A stretch of DNA of 64,000 bases from Apostichopus japonicus (GCF_037975245.1 NC_092566.1:2976001-3040000), one strand, 5' to 3'. Positions 46,309 through 57,898 are shown, numbered from the stretch's first letter. The notes: generated from the sequence alone by a model not told the origin. Numbers and translations: made by a program.

Positions 46309-46319
46309 GGCTGCATCTG

Positions 46320-48290
46320 ACACTTTTCCTCACGTAACTCTGCTTTTGACACGTCGATATATGTCGATGGAAACCTTTGATTTGGATCAAGACGGCAACT
46401 GTTGATAAGGTGAAAGAAAGAAGGAAGAAGTTAATATAAAGTTAAAATTGACTGAAGTCTAACTAGGGAAAGTTTAAAAGGAATTCTTGCTCTACTTTGG
46501 AAAACAAATTGTTCAATGGTTGTGGATTTTAGACAATTAAACTCGTTTACATACCATCATTCAAATATCTTGGCCAGAGCTATATTAAACAAAGCAGTCT
46601 TTTGTCTTCTTTTATCCAAATTTCTGAGATAACATCAAGTTTATATATGATTCAGGTTTCAAAAACCTTTCAAGTTTCAATTTAAATCCCAGCTCCAAAA
46701 CAATCATTCAATAGCTATAGACAAATTGTTAAGAACATGGCTTGATGCGTGTACTAGGCTGATGAAAGTTTGTAGCAGTTTGTCATCTAAGCAAAAGCTT
46801 GAAGGTCATCAACATGGATCCCAGATATGCTAGAAAACAAATAATGGTCACTCCTGTCAAACTCTATGCCGCAAGCATTTACTGCTATGTAGGCCTACCA
46901 CTAGATCATATGGCTCTTCTCTTATACATTTAATTGTCCAATTGAACCCGCCTCTCTTTTTGGAAATAATCTGGAGGGTCGGAATGCTGCAGGAGTGTAC
47001 TCCTTGTGAAAACTTTTAGCAATCATGCTGGATAAATATGGTCGCAATGCCCCTGAACTATTGAAGTAGTACATGTGACATCTAACATATACAGGCAGGA
47101 CTGTTAGATGCCAAAGGAGGCCTGTTACTCTTAGTCTTTACAGGACATGGATGAGTCACACATGCACTCAAATAGCATATAGTCAAAATTCTTCTGTGCA
47201 ATCAAAAGAACCCCCTGTTCTTTTATACAAGGAGTACACAGAATGATGTGCTTACAAATCTCAGAACCCCCAAATCAATAAAGTTCATTCCAAGAAAGGA
47301 ATTAATAGTTTTTTCTTCTTAGTTTATTTTTTCTTTTCAAATAACTTTAAACCACATTGAAGGAATTTTTTAAAGCCATTAACAAGTCATAAAACTAGTT
47401 CACTGATCTTGTTGCAACCAGGATAAGCTGTGAAATTTACATGATATTCAGATCATAAAATTTATACACATCATGGCATGTCCTTTTAGAACTTGTGTGT
47501 TTTATTTCTTGGACAAAATACTTGCTGTAGATGAGGTGTTCTAAATTTGTTCATCATCCTTGCAACATATAGAGGCCCTTTAAATTCCATCCTCACTATT
47601 CACCATCATTGTACAAACTTCAAGTTGAGGCCCTCAACAAAGGATATTCCATGAAGGCTGAACCACAACCCACCAGACCCTGTCCCTTAGAATCAAAGCT
47701 TAAGAGACATACGTGGGTAGCTGTTAAATGAACATCAATATGATACCTCCGGATTCCCTGAAAAAATGTACGGTTTACTTTTGGTTAGGCATGCTATTAC
47801 TACTGTACCGGTATTATTGTGTATTCCACTGTTGTGGATATTTGATCAGCTAACACATGCGGACCGTATGGCCTAACTTTTAGGCCTTGGTTAGCAAGTA
47901 CAAGAGGTATACTTTTAGCACTGTTGCTATTGTAATAACGTACCAAAGGCCTATCAAAGTACAAAGTAGCAGTCTGCGAATACTAACATTGGCCACTACA
48001 AGCTCTTTACTCTTATAAATACCATGGATTAACTGCGACCTATTTTGGGCAGACAATATTTGTAGGTCAAATCGCACACCTACAACAAAACCAAAGATTC
48101 CCAGCGTGGTCTGTGGCATTGGTTTAGCGAAAATTCATTGTCCGTCGAATGTTTTCAATAACATTGACAGCGTGACCGTAACTGGACGTTTGTAGTAAGC
48201 TATGATGTAATGCTATAAACTATGTATTCATCACAGAAAATTAATTTCTTGGTATTCGTTCCATAGAAATTGAATGAATCATTCATATAT
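46320..48290. other. Upstream region of the NPL/zinc-finger gene
   Basis: It should hold the 5' UTR and promoter (minus strand). I see no TATA box with convincing spacing. It contains a diverged dispersed repeat at about 46825-47045. The frame 48119-47880 on the minus strand (79 codons) has no recognisable relatives. Confidence 0.5.
46825..47045 (+). repeat. Dispersed repeat family R5, copy 1
   Basis: Shares GCTAGAAAnnCAAATAATnGTC, AGCATTTACT or AGCATTTTACT, CATTTAATT, CTTGTGAAAACTT and AGCAAT or GGCAAT words in order with 54370-54590. It is well diverged, so boundaries are approximate. Confidence 0.5.
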
Positions 48291-48299
48291 CAATGCATT

Positions 48300-48500
48300 C
48301 TAGCACCCACTTGCGTCACTTTTTAATGTGTTCCTTGATTTCATGCTTCACAGCTGTCATACCGACAGTATGAGCATTATAGCCTGTTTCTTTCAGATAA
48401 AAGGCTGGGAATTCATCCATTCTAATACCAGTGGTTTTCGAAGCATACATTGTGAGGATAATAGAGAAGTATTATAGCATTAGAAAGTATCCCGACTGGC
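48300..48500. mobile_element. MITE family R4, diverged copy
   Basis: Contains CATACCGACAGTATGAGCAT, CCTGTTTCTTTCAGATAAAAGG, TAATACCAGTGGTTTTCGAAGC and the end GTATCCCGACTGG. These correspond in order to the R4 copy at 35961-36167 with its GTCCCAACTGG terminus. The left terminus is too eroded to define. Confidence 0.62.
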
Positions 48501-48844
48501 GGCCCAATAGGGCGGCGGGTTTTGATGGAATTAAGCCTGGTCTTTGTTTAAAAAAAAACTCTACCTGTTATATCCAAACGACTTACTGATATTATCAATA
48601 GGTCGCTTGCGTCCGGTATAATTCCTGACTGTTTAGCTAAAGTGAGTACCTATTTTCAAGAAAGTTGTAATAATTTTCGCCCAGTTTTAATTTTAACGTG
48701 TTTCTCCAAAATAACTGAAAGACTTAACCACAATGGCCTTTACAGTTTTATATACAAGATGCGATGTTTTGTACAAAGGACACTACGGATTCCGCACAAA
48801 TCACTCTATTGAGCTAGAGCGCTCACTTCGAGTCTCTGTCGCTC

Positions 48845-49140
48845 GCTATATTAAAGGCATTGAAGACTCGCCCCAAACCAAAAAAGTTAACTTTCCGTTG
48901 CTTGCAAGGGAAGTTTTCTTCTTGTCGCTACAAAATACAGACAGTAATGAAACCTGATACCTTATTATCTTTAGCTGGACCTGAGATGTCCATCGATGCT
49001 ATGTACACTGGGCTGTACCGTAGCTGTATGTATTGACTGTACACTAGTGTCTAACACTTCTGTTACACCTCATTCGAAACTAGGTCAGATTACCGGCATG
49101 AGACGTTTCTTTGTGCACGAGTCTTTACACCCTTTAAATC
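48845..49140 (+). repeat. Dispersed repeat family R1, copy 2 (inside the LINE)
   Basis: Reverse complement of the copy at 538-893: ATTAAAGGCATTGAAGACTC at the left, TTGCTTGCAAG, CTGGACCTGAGATGTCCATC, CACTAGTGTCTAACACTT and CATTCGAAACTAGGTCAGAT. It separates the two halves of the reverse transcriptase together with R2. Confidence 0.75.
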
Positions 49141-49371
49141 TATTGAGAAGGCCCATAGTCCAGCTTGCTCAAAACAAACAACGGTTGGAATTTCATAGAC
49201 CTGTCAATAAGGCTCTTGGTACGATTAACCATCACGTAACTCTGTTGAAGAAACCTTTTCAATACGGTATCAAGGGTATTAGCTTAGAGTCGATTTAAAG
49301 CTTTATCCAATAAGAAGCAGTTTGTAGCTTAGCCTATAATGGAGTCCATTCTGAATTAAGAAGCGTAACAT

Positions 49372-49832
49372 GTGGTAGCATAAGCCCATTCAAAGCCCCA
49401 TTGACGGACACACTATATCACAAATGTAATATGGTCTTCTAAGTCTATAAGTTCTCACTAGCTTAACGATACCCGTCCCTGGATAGCTGACAAGTTGGCC
49501 TTTAAATGGCACCATCAATTTCCGTATCATGACCATGAAGTATTTTGCTATCAAAGCCTGAAGTTTTCGTCACTTGTAAACAAACCTCTACACTCAGTGG
49601 TATGCAATTTTTCGTACGCTGCTCATGGGAGGCCTAAAGGGGTCTAAAATCATTGCCTCAGATTACCCAATTTTTGCACCACATGTATTTCCATTCATGC
49701 TCATCAACACTCGCAAATCACAAAAACCATATCCTGATTGATAACATGTTCTCCTACTGCATTTTGGCACTTTTCCTGAGATAGGAGAACATCCGGACGG
49801 ATTGATATATAATGAGAGTATATACCACCATG
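49372..49832 (-). repeat. Dispersed repeat family R2, copy 2 (inside the LINE)
   Basis: Reverse complement of 19016-19490, ending directly before the G-run and the RT motif GSQGSI. Landmarks on the plus strand: AAAGCCCCATTGACGGACAC, TTCGTCACTTGTAAACAAAC, GGAGGCCTAAAGGGGTCTAA, and TTCCATTCATGCTC. Confidence 0.82.
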
Positions 49833-51107
49833 TGGGGGGGGGGGGGTTCTCAAGGATCAATATAAGCTCCTTTAATTTTTATTATCCATGTCAACGACAA
49901 AGCTAATGTTTTAAATATCTGTACTATTGTTCTCTTTGCAGACGATACTAACCTTTTTCTTTACGGGACAATGATATCAGACCACATTGAAAACACTATA
50001 TATCTGTGTTGAATTAAACACATTTCAAGAATGGTTTTCAGCTAACAAGCTGTCACTTAAAGTAAAGAAGCCAAATTTTATGTTATTTAGTAAGACTAAT
50101 ACTGAAAATAGATCAAGTGTAAATGACATCAAAATATCTATGAATGGCGATTCACTGCTTTGGGTTGATCGTATAAAGTTTCTGGGTGTGTTTTGTTTTT
50201 ACTGTGGGCCTTACATAGAATCCTCATATTTGACTCCTATATTGACTCACTATAAGTATTAAAGTTGCCTAAAAGTACAGGTTTACTGTCGAAATATTAT
50301 TTATTTAGGGGGATACTTCGTCCCCTATATCTTACCCTAATTTTTACCTCACCTGTCTTACTGTCTTCCAGTCTGGGCCGGAACAAGTACGACACACCTG
50401 AACATTCCTTTTATACTTCAAGCGAAGGCGGTCCAGCATATTGATTCTGTAAAATGCATGTGACCATACTATAAATTTCGCTTTCTTCCAGGCTCGATCT
50501 GCTGAAGTTTACCCGGACCTAATCCATACTAAGGAAGCTGTCTTTGCTTACCGCAGTATGCACAATGTTGCTATTACATATTTTAACAATTTCTACCATA
50601 ATACGAGGCAGTCACTTATGTCTCCACTTACCACGGTTTAAGTAGCCTATATATATTTTTTTTAAATTACGTGTATACGAGTATCCCTTGCATGGAAAGC
50701 GCTTCCCAATGAATTTGCAACTCACTTTCATGCTGTTAGAAAAAGTATTAAGCATTAAATAAATACTTATTGATCAATTGGTATATAGCCCCCCCCCCCC
50801 CGACTTTTTCTCTTATTTGCTCATGCATTATTCCCTAAGTGGAGTAATCTGCCTCACAAGCCTACACGGGTACTTTATTCCTTTCGTGACATAAATTTAA
50901 TTTTTAACTATGTCACATTATTTGTAAATATATTGTTGTAAATCATTGTATGTTAATAATTGTATGTTAATAAATCATGGTGTGTTACGAAGAAACAAAT
51001 AAATGAAATTTAAATTCACCATTCCATTAGTCCATGCACTGATTGACAGAGATCGACGTTCTGTCCGAATTGTCTTGTGTGTTTACATCTATGCACGATG
51101 GGTGCTG

Positions 51108-51131
51108 CCAGAGCCGTATATACGGCTCTGG
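51108..51131. repeat. Perfect 24-bp palindrome
   Basis: CCAGAGCCGTAT is followed immediately by its exact reverse complement. On both sides the same word GGGTGCTG occurs as a direct repeat. The palindrome could form a cruciform or a 12-bp hairpin stem. I cannot assign it to a known element. Confidence 0.9.
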
Positions 51132-52124
51132 GTGCTGCAGTCCCGCCCGAACAACCGAGTTAATTGTGTACACAATTAGTTACTACCACGAGGTAGCCTA
51201 TACATGAATAAACCAAGAAGGAGGGGAGGGGGAGGGGGTCCAACTGCATGGTTTAGGAGTTCATTTCTGTCAATTAAGACCATACGCCGGTGTACGCTAA
51301 ATTAGCTGGCACAATATATACACTATCGTGTTTTGAAATATCCCTGAATTTAGTAAATTAGCAATCACCGATTTTTTTTGCGTTATCAAGACAGAAGCCA
51401 TGATAGTTCTGCATACAGACATGTGCACATATAGTAAACCGCATGCTTCCTTTTACCTTCGACACCGGAGCCTCCCTCCCAAGAATACGAGACAATTACA
51501 GAACAGAATATAATCTATACTGGGTGACCCGGAAATGACTTGCGAAAAGAAGAATATCATTGGCCTTTAGTTTATCTCTGGATTACCTCGAGACACCGCT
51601 TATTCATCGTTAAGAAAGGGTCATCAAGTAAATGAAGTATTCCTTGATGTCACCGAAATAAATAACAAGACTCATTTACGAGAAGGGTAATGAGAAGGGG
51701 AATGAGAAGGGGAACCCTAAGTCCGGGCATGGGGGGGGGGGGGGAGGAGACATGCGAGGTACCGCACTTGGACGAGGAAGTTCGTTTGAAGTCCCTGGAT
51801 TGGAGCTTGTCGCAGCCATTGATGATGTGTGATACTTACTGCTCTGAAAACATGACGCGTTCTATACGAGTATTCCTTCCGTCTTTTCCAACAATTGCAA
51901 CAATTGCATGCGGTATCATCTAATTTCTTAATGGGTCAATCGTACTTCTCCTCTCAGTCATTGGCAAGCTGATAAGAATCAGAGATTGATCTTTAATTTG
52001 CAATTAAGATGTTATCTCGTTAATATCTTTTTGTTTCTCCTCACGAAATTTCCATTCATTGTGGCACTGGCTGTCTGGCCATTGAGACCATATACGGTCA
52101 GTGGTTTGTATCTATCTTTTCAGG

Positions 52125-52470
52125 TAGGCCTACCGCACCACAATTAATTGCTCCCATTGACTTACACACTTAACTCGTCACTTTCCAAGGCCGATAGAGC
52201 ATAGATAAAAGTTTTCTACTGACATGCCCTACCCACCGTATGATAGCTAATGGCTCGGACTATCATAAAACATTCAATTTTTGCCACCATGATTGACCGT
52301 TAAGATTTTGAGCTGGAATAGCTCAAAGTTTATCATAGTACTCCCCTTCCCATCAGCCAGCGGTCGCTGCGTAATCTTCTTGTTTCACCGTCCAAGATTT
52401 TCTAAAATAAATAACTTAATATCACCTTCAATCCTCCAGATTTTATCAGTAGTTCATTTCATCCTCTGCA
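52125..52470 (-). repeat. Dispersed repeat family R3, copy 2
   Basis: Reverse complement of 34890-35215, from CGCACCACAATTAATTGCTC at the left to TTTTATCAGTAGTTCATTTC at the right. Identity is high over most of the length. Confidence 0.82.
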
Positions 52471-52489
52471 ACATCCACGATAAGTTGTT

Positions 52490-52625
52490 AATTAAGCATT
52501 TTGCAGAAAATTGTTCAATTGCTCAGATGGAATGAAGTGAAGAATTAAACATTTTGCAAAAAATGTTGAATCGACGAGATATGATTAGTTGTCAATTAAA
52601 CATTTTGCAGAAAATTGAGCAACTC
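52490..52625. repeat. Three imperfect copies of an AATTAAACATTTTGCAGAAA word
   Basis: The units begin at about 52490, 52540 and 52596, each with AATTAA(A/G)CATTTTGCA(G/A)AAAAT and a short variable spacer. Confidence 0.75.
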
Positions 52626-52735
52626 TCTGCTCCCCTCGCGATTCTCGCCCCCCCCCCCCCCTCTTGCAACACTCGTCACCTCGTTTGGAAGTTTTCAGAT
52701 CTCCTTATTGCCTCACAATAGCTGTGCTTAATTAA

Positions 52736-53055
52736 CTTAACAATAGCTCAAACAATTTTTCACACGGCACGTTTTCTTTTATAAGCTTCTTGCGAGATAA
52801 ACTGCCTTAACGCCAATAGCAACATTTTCGAAGACTGTGCTAACTGAACTTAACAATACCTCAAACAATTTTCCACACGGCACGTTTCCCTTTATAAGCT
52901 TCTTGCGAGTTAAACTGCCTTAACGCCAATAGCAACATTTTCGAACACAGTAATAGCTCAAACAATTTTCCACACGGCACGTTTCTTTTATAAGCTTCCT
53001 GCGAGTTAGACTGCCTTAACGCCAATAGCAACATTTCCGCATTTGTGCTAACTGG
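52736..53055. repeat. Three tandem copies of a roughly 100-120 bp unit
   Basis: Each copy carries ACAATTTTCCACACGGCACG, TTTTATAAGCTTCTTGCGAG and CTGCCTTAACGCCAATAGCA followed by ACATTT. Copies start at about 52740, 52854 and 52950. The identity between units is about 90 percent or better by eye, so this is a recent amplification. No coding frame. Confidence 0.9.
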
Positions 53056-53108
53056 ACTTCCACATACAATAGCTGAATGCTTCTTTCTTGGCTGAGCACC
53101 TGCCTATC

Positions 53109-53205
53109 ATGTATGTATGTACAATAGATCATTCTGCAAGCAGGAACTCGCGAAGAAGCCTCATTGGCTTATCAAAGCCGCAAGCTGACCGAAGTCAATC
53201 TCTTA
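53109..53205 (-). mobile_element. Truncated SINE, same family as 30047-30285
   Basis: The (TATG)n tail at 53109-53121 is followed by CTGCAAGCAGGAACTCGCGA, AGAAGCCTCATTGGCTTATC and AAAGCCGCAAGCTGACCGAA. This is nearly identical to the 30 kb copy. The tRNA-like head is missing. Confidence 0.82.
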
Positions 53206-53220
53206 CATCATCGCTGCTCG

Positions 53221-53263
53221 CTCTTGGCTAAGTCATGTGTAGTATCTGATGGTGATACACACC
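53221..53263 (+). mobile_element. Short U2-snRNA-like fragment
   Basis: CTCTTGGCTAAGTCATGTGT and AGTATCTGATGGTGATACAC match the start of the element at 53621 with small deletions. It includes GTAGTA, the branch-point-pairing word of U2. Confidence 0.65.
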
Positions 53264-53620
53264 CAGCAGAGTTTTAACCTCGAAAATAATCCTTATTATC
53301 ATAAACGTGGCTGAAATAAATTCCATTGTTTTCAACAGACTCTGGAATAAATACATAGTCATTTTTATAGACTATTTACCTCTTTGCAGATACAAACACC
53401 AATTAAGATTTTCATTATGTTAAAGTCCATACGAAGCTTCCGTATCGCTTTTACACGGTAGGTGGAGCTTATTTTGGTGGGCGCAATTGATTTACATGTC
53501 ATTATCTACCCTGAGGTGGAGAAGTTCAAAGATGCAACCCCTGATGTGTCTTTGACAAGTTAAAAAAAAAGAAGACGTCGTGTGTATAGTTGCTTCATCA
53601 TCATGTTTCTTCATAGGATA

Positions 53621-53801
53621 GGCCTTTTGGCTAAGATCATGTGTAGTATCTGTTCCCTTCGGGAATGGTGATACACACCTGACGATGATCACACAGTCAC
53701 AGTCCCGATGCAAGGGGACTGGGGCTGAGAGCGGATCAGTCGTTTGGTAGTTTGGTTTTCGTGCCCAGGTTCTTTCCTGGGTGACTTTTTCTTAAAAAGT
53801 A
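53621..53801 (+). mobile_element. U2-snRNA-derived retroposon with 13-bp target-site duplication
   Basis: The 5' end GGCCTTTTGGCTAAGATCAT, GTGTAGTATCTGTTC matches the highly conserved 5' end of U2 snRNA from about nucleotide 11. After that it diverges: a small hairpin CCCTTCGGG, then GTGATACACACC, a non-U2 body and an end CTTAAAAAGTA. The flanks are identical: TCTTCATAGGATA at 53608-53620 and at 53802-53814. This is the signature of LINE-mediated retroposition. Because a second U2-like piece occurs 400 bp away, it is probably a SINE family with a U2-type head rather than a single U2 pseudogene. Confidence 0.8.
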
Positions 53802-53865
53802 TCTTCATAGGATAGAACCCGTCGAAGCCCTCTAGTACGCAAGTTATAATGGTGATGTACAATTG

Positions 53866-54340
53866 TCATTGGTTTGATTTTAACATGTCGTATGCCAGCA
53901 TCGACGAGTTCGTCAGATGATAGTCCTGACTAGAAGGGATATTGTCGACCCATCGAAGACGAGGTCTGCCAGGACCCCGACGAGGACCGGCAGGAAGACC
54001 ACCAATCGCAGCACGTGCAAAGCCACCCTGTGTTGCCGCATGTCCAAGCCACATGGTTTTCCTACGAATGATGTCGTTGGATGAGAAACACCACCGACCG
54101 CCAATCACCTCATGCAGCCGTTTGAAACATGGTCTAACCACCTGGTCTAATCGCACTCCAGATTGACCTTCCCAGACTGTCATACTTTTTCACATCACCC
54201 GACTCTAAAGTCAGTGTGGATGAACCATATAAAACCCTAAATAGAATTAGGGCTTTAGCCAGTCTCACTTTCGTTTCGCTGCTAACGTTACAAATAGTTG
54301 CTTGCATGCTTGTAAACAATGTCACCAGTATTAGCCTCAA
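53866..54340 (-). pseudogene. Non-LTR retrotransposon reverse transcriptase C-terminal fragment
   Basis: On the minus strand 54300-54190 gives SSETKVRLAKALILFRVLYG and SSTLTLESGDVKKYDSLG, and 54120-53935 gives IIRRKTMWLGHAATQGGFAR, GLPAGPRRGPGRPRLRWVDN. The K-x-R-L-x-x-A-L, W-L-G-H and R-R-G-R-P-R-x-R-W elements are the usual end of RT from RTE/R4-like or similar LINEs. The frame changes between the pieces, so it is a relic. It has a different type of C-terminus from the LINE at 48.5 kb. Confidence 0.7.
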
Positions 54341-54369
54341 ATATATAGCCTCAAGTATAGCCTCAATTA

Positions 54370-54590
54370 TGCTAGAAAGTCAAATAATAGTCACTAATTA
54401 TGCTTAATCTACAAACGAGCATTTTACTACCATGCACCCTCGAAGTAAATTGCTTCACTGAAACATTTAATTCTCTAGATTTACTCTCCTCAAATAACTA
54501 GAAGTAACTTGGAGATGCTGAACCACCAGAAAAGTACTTGTGAAAACTTCTGGCAATGTTTAAGATGCTAATGATTTGGTGTCAATATAA
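54370..54590 (+). repeat. Dispersed repeat family R5, copy 2
   Basis: Diverged partner of 46825-47045 (see there), in the same orientation. Directly left of it is a short CCTCAA/ATATAGCCTCAA direct repeat. Confidence 0.5.
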
Positions 54591-54599
54591 ATGAGTTTC

Positions 54600-57500
54600 A
54601 TTGGGAGTCGGCCATATTGCAAAAGGAGAATTTAACGTTAGGGTAAAAATTATTAAAATGTAGGGAACGAAAGCATAGCGGGGAAGATAATGTGCAGCCA
54701 GTGATAGTACCCCCCCCCCCCCCCACCACCACCACCCATTCACTCCCTCCTATCTCTCTATCTTCCACCACTGGTTTATTTATTAAAGGTTTTATGCACA
54801 CACATAAAGTCTCCCTTTCCGAATTTACGAAACCTGATTTGGGACATTGGGTATATGGATAGGTGAACTTGTAAGCAGGACTTAGTAACCTCACGAACTA
54901 GTGCTTTTTCATTACCGTCTAATGATACCAAACTGGCCATTATCACACCTTACTGGGTAAAATATGTGTCAGTTCATCTTACAGGAATTCGTTTTCATTA
55001 AGCTGAAGAGTGAAAGAAATAGAATATATAAACAATCTCTTTTCATTTATGTCTAAATTTTCTTGTTTAATCAGATCCCCAACCACACATTTGTAGACAG
55101 GTAAAAATATAGAAATTTATATCAAAATAAAGAACATTTTATGAAATGACATTACAAAATGTAACAAATCAAAACATCACTTAAATATTTAGTTTTTCGT
55201 AACATTAAATATGATCTTGTTTCAACTAAACCAGTCACATGCAGCGCATGCTATTTTATGCAACGTTATACATTATAGTATAATCATAACCCCCACCCCC
55301 ACCCTCATCCCTAAAAAGATACAAAATACATACTACAAGCAAGTAAACTTAAAGTGGTAAAGTACATCATTTTCTCACTTATGAAACTACATGTTAAGAA
55401 GCAAAGCAAAGCAAAGTAAAAAAAAACAAAGAACAAGTCGTATTTTACGACTTTTTTTTTAATCAAATTCAGTATGTATAAAGCTGGAGAAAAACCCCAC
55501 GTACTTGAAAATCTATGCATAAAAATAAGTTCACTCATTAATCCCAATCTTATTTTCTTAGCCTGAAATTGACTAATCCCATCTCTTGCCCTATCTTGAA
55601 TTTATGGGCCCTATCTTGAATCTATGGGCCCCATCTTGAATCTATGGGCCCCATCTTGAATCTATGGGCCCTATCTTGAATCTATGGGCCCTATCTTGAA
55701 TCTATGGGCCCTATCTTTAATCTATGGGCCCTATCTTGAATTTATGGGCCCTATCTCATTTCAGGTCACACAGTTATCATAATCATCTGATGTGTGTAAA
55801 TGTGTGAGAGGTTATTGATTTTGAAGAAAGGAAAGAAGGGGAAAGGAGGGGGTGGGGGGGGGAGTAAGATTCTGAAAAGAGAATATCTAAAGCATGGCCT
55901 GGGGGAAGGGGAGAATGGGGTAAATTTAACAGATATATAATTGAACAATACCACTGACATAATAAAACAAAAAAGCTACAAACATGAAAGACAGCTTATT
56001 GCAAGATATTTCACCGACAGAATATATATAGCCTCGTCCAGTTTTCAGAACAACCTGACAAACAACTAAATGAGTGCAAAACACAGAGACAACAGCTAAA
56101 TAACAAAAACAAAAGTTTTCCATTACATCAACCTCACCCCAACTCCCCCACCTCACCCACCCTCCAAAAGTCACCTAGAATAGGCAAGCAAAACTTTGGA
56201 TACACCTCTTCAAGTACTCAAATATGACCATAGTTCATTTAATCCAAATTTATAAAAGTACAAACCAAGGGAAAAAAATAAAAAATATTTTGACCTCACA
56301 TTCTTTTTTTTTTTTTTTTTACATAGTTGGAGTATCATGTCACACATTTTCATTATTATCCTTTACACTCTAAATCATTCACTGGAAGGATTTAGTTCCC
56401 AAACCGTCCGAAAATGATCATTCTTATCACCGACTATAGTAAACAAAAATTATAATAAATAATTATGTACGACGAAAATATGTGAAAACAAAGAATGGTG
56501 GAGAATACAAGAAATAAATAACTATTGATATTTAGTACAAAATGTCATTGGGTCTTCAGAGGTCTTTGAGAAAGCAGAGATATATAATCGTTGAGAGTCT
56601 TCCATCGATACGAAAATTTTTTTTTATACATTGTCATTTCTTCAAAGGAAATATAGCCACCAGTGATACACCAAGGTCCCATTGCACCTTAAACCCACGT
56701 GCACCGTTTGTGTCTCCCTCCAGGGTCGTTCCCTTACACTTTCTTGGCAGCATTAACAATTGTTATATTATGTACAATAATAATAAACCTATTAAATTAC
56801 TGATATTTTTCATATCCAATTAAATATGACTAACTTCACTGGGAACTAACAAGTGAACAGTACAAAAATTGAAGGAAAGAAAAAAAAGGACATGATTTAA
56901 GTAGTCAGTTTTTTAAGTATCCTTTGAAAGTTTAGATTTAAGCTAATCCGTCTTATTTGAAAGACTGCGGAAATGCTAAACGGAATGGAAAGAAAAAAAA
57001 CAGAAAGAAAGAAAAAATCAACCTTTTTTAGTAGGATTTATGAAATTTGAAAATTATAAATCCAACTTGAACATCCAGATATATTGTAGCCTCTTGCCAG
57101 TTTGCTGCAAGGTGAGGGTGCTAGAACACCCCTCCTCCCCCCCCCCCCCCTTGGTTCTGAACTTTTAGCTGTGGAATAATCTATATCATTTTTGTTTTCA
57201 TTTTGTTGACATGATGTTTTGTAATAAAGTCTGGAAAATAGTTTGGTTAATCAACTTTCGTTTCCCATAGAAAACGTTCCAAAGGTTTGAAAAATTTTCC
57301 ACTTGATTTCTAATACTTCAAATGTTAATGGGCAATGTAATCCAACACTTTATAAGAACATCCAGCCCTTTGACTTTAGTTGGAACAATCCTTGCTTTAT
57401 GATTTCAATGATAGTTTACAGGTTTTGGTTACCTTGGCGACCAATCCCCCATAGTTGCTTTGAGTAACAACGAATGGTAAAAATCCCACCAAGGAATAGA

Positions 57501-57890
57501 TTAAGATACAAGGCAGTACTTTACAGTAACTGCCCTTTTTTGGAAATTGAGTTGTTGCTCTTCGATCCATAACTTTGATGTGAGTGACATTTTAATTGTC
57601 CCTGAAAGTGAGACACAAAAAAAAAAAAAAAAAAAATAGGAGAACTTTAGAAAAACTTTCTTTCTTTGAAATTCTTACTTAATATATTAGCAAAATATAA
57701 ATAGCAACAATTTCTCCTTTAAGGACATTCCATTATCAAATTTCTTTGTTTTAAACAGTGGTTGCCATGTTTACATAGTCAACTTTAACCAGTTAATCTG
57801 CTCTGCCAAGCATTTCCTTTTTTTGTTTTCTTTTTTAGTTTATTAGTGAAAAATGTATGATACAAATATAACGGGTTGTTGAAAGGAGTT
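54600..57890. other. Mostly non-coding, possibly 3' flank of the repeat-rich membrane protein gene
   Basis: AT-rich with C-runs (54711, 57138), T18 near 56307 and A-runs. A TTTATT at 57839-57844 (AATAAA on the minus strand) lies about 55 bases past the stop at 57899 and could be the polyadenylation signal of that gene. No other gene is recognised. Confidence 0.5.
55588..55757. repeat. 20-bp minisatellite, about eight copies
   Basis: Unit CTTGAATCTATGGGCCCTAT, nearly perfect, with single-base variants (GGGCCCCAT, TTTAATC, AATTTATG). GGGCCC makes each unit partly palindromic. Confidence 0.95.
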
Positions 57891-57898
57891 GAAAGACT

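Larger units (their letters stand above)
48505..51010 (+). pseudogene. Non-LTR retrotransposon with nested insertions
   Basis: Reverse transcriptase pieces run in order. From about 48555-48830: SLASGIIPDCLAKVS, NNFRPVLILTCFSKITERL. From 49850: GSQGSI and APLIFIIHVND (with a stop between) and the catalytic LFADDTNLFLYG at about 49930, then FQEWFSANKLSLKVKK and FLGVF. To 50650 there are frame-shifted thumb sequences, and SLAWKALPNEFATHFHAVRK at about 50690. It ends in an AT-rich 3' UTR with ATAAATGAAAT near 51005. Stops, frameshifts and the insertion of R1 and R2 between the two RT halves make it inactive. CR1/Jockey-like. Confidence 0.82.

Noticed and set aside
53621-53680. Functional U2 snRNA gene
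   Set aside because: Similarity stops after about 35 bases; no Sm site or 3' stem-loops follow, and target-site duplications show it is retroposed.
54598-54894. 98-codon minus-strand frame with a poly-Gly stretch
   Set aside because: Driven by a C16-type run; no family resemblance.
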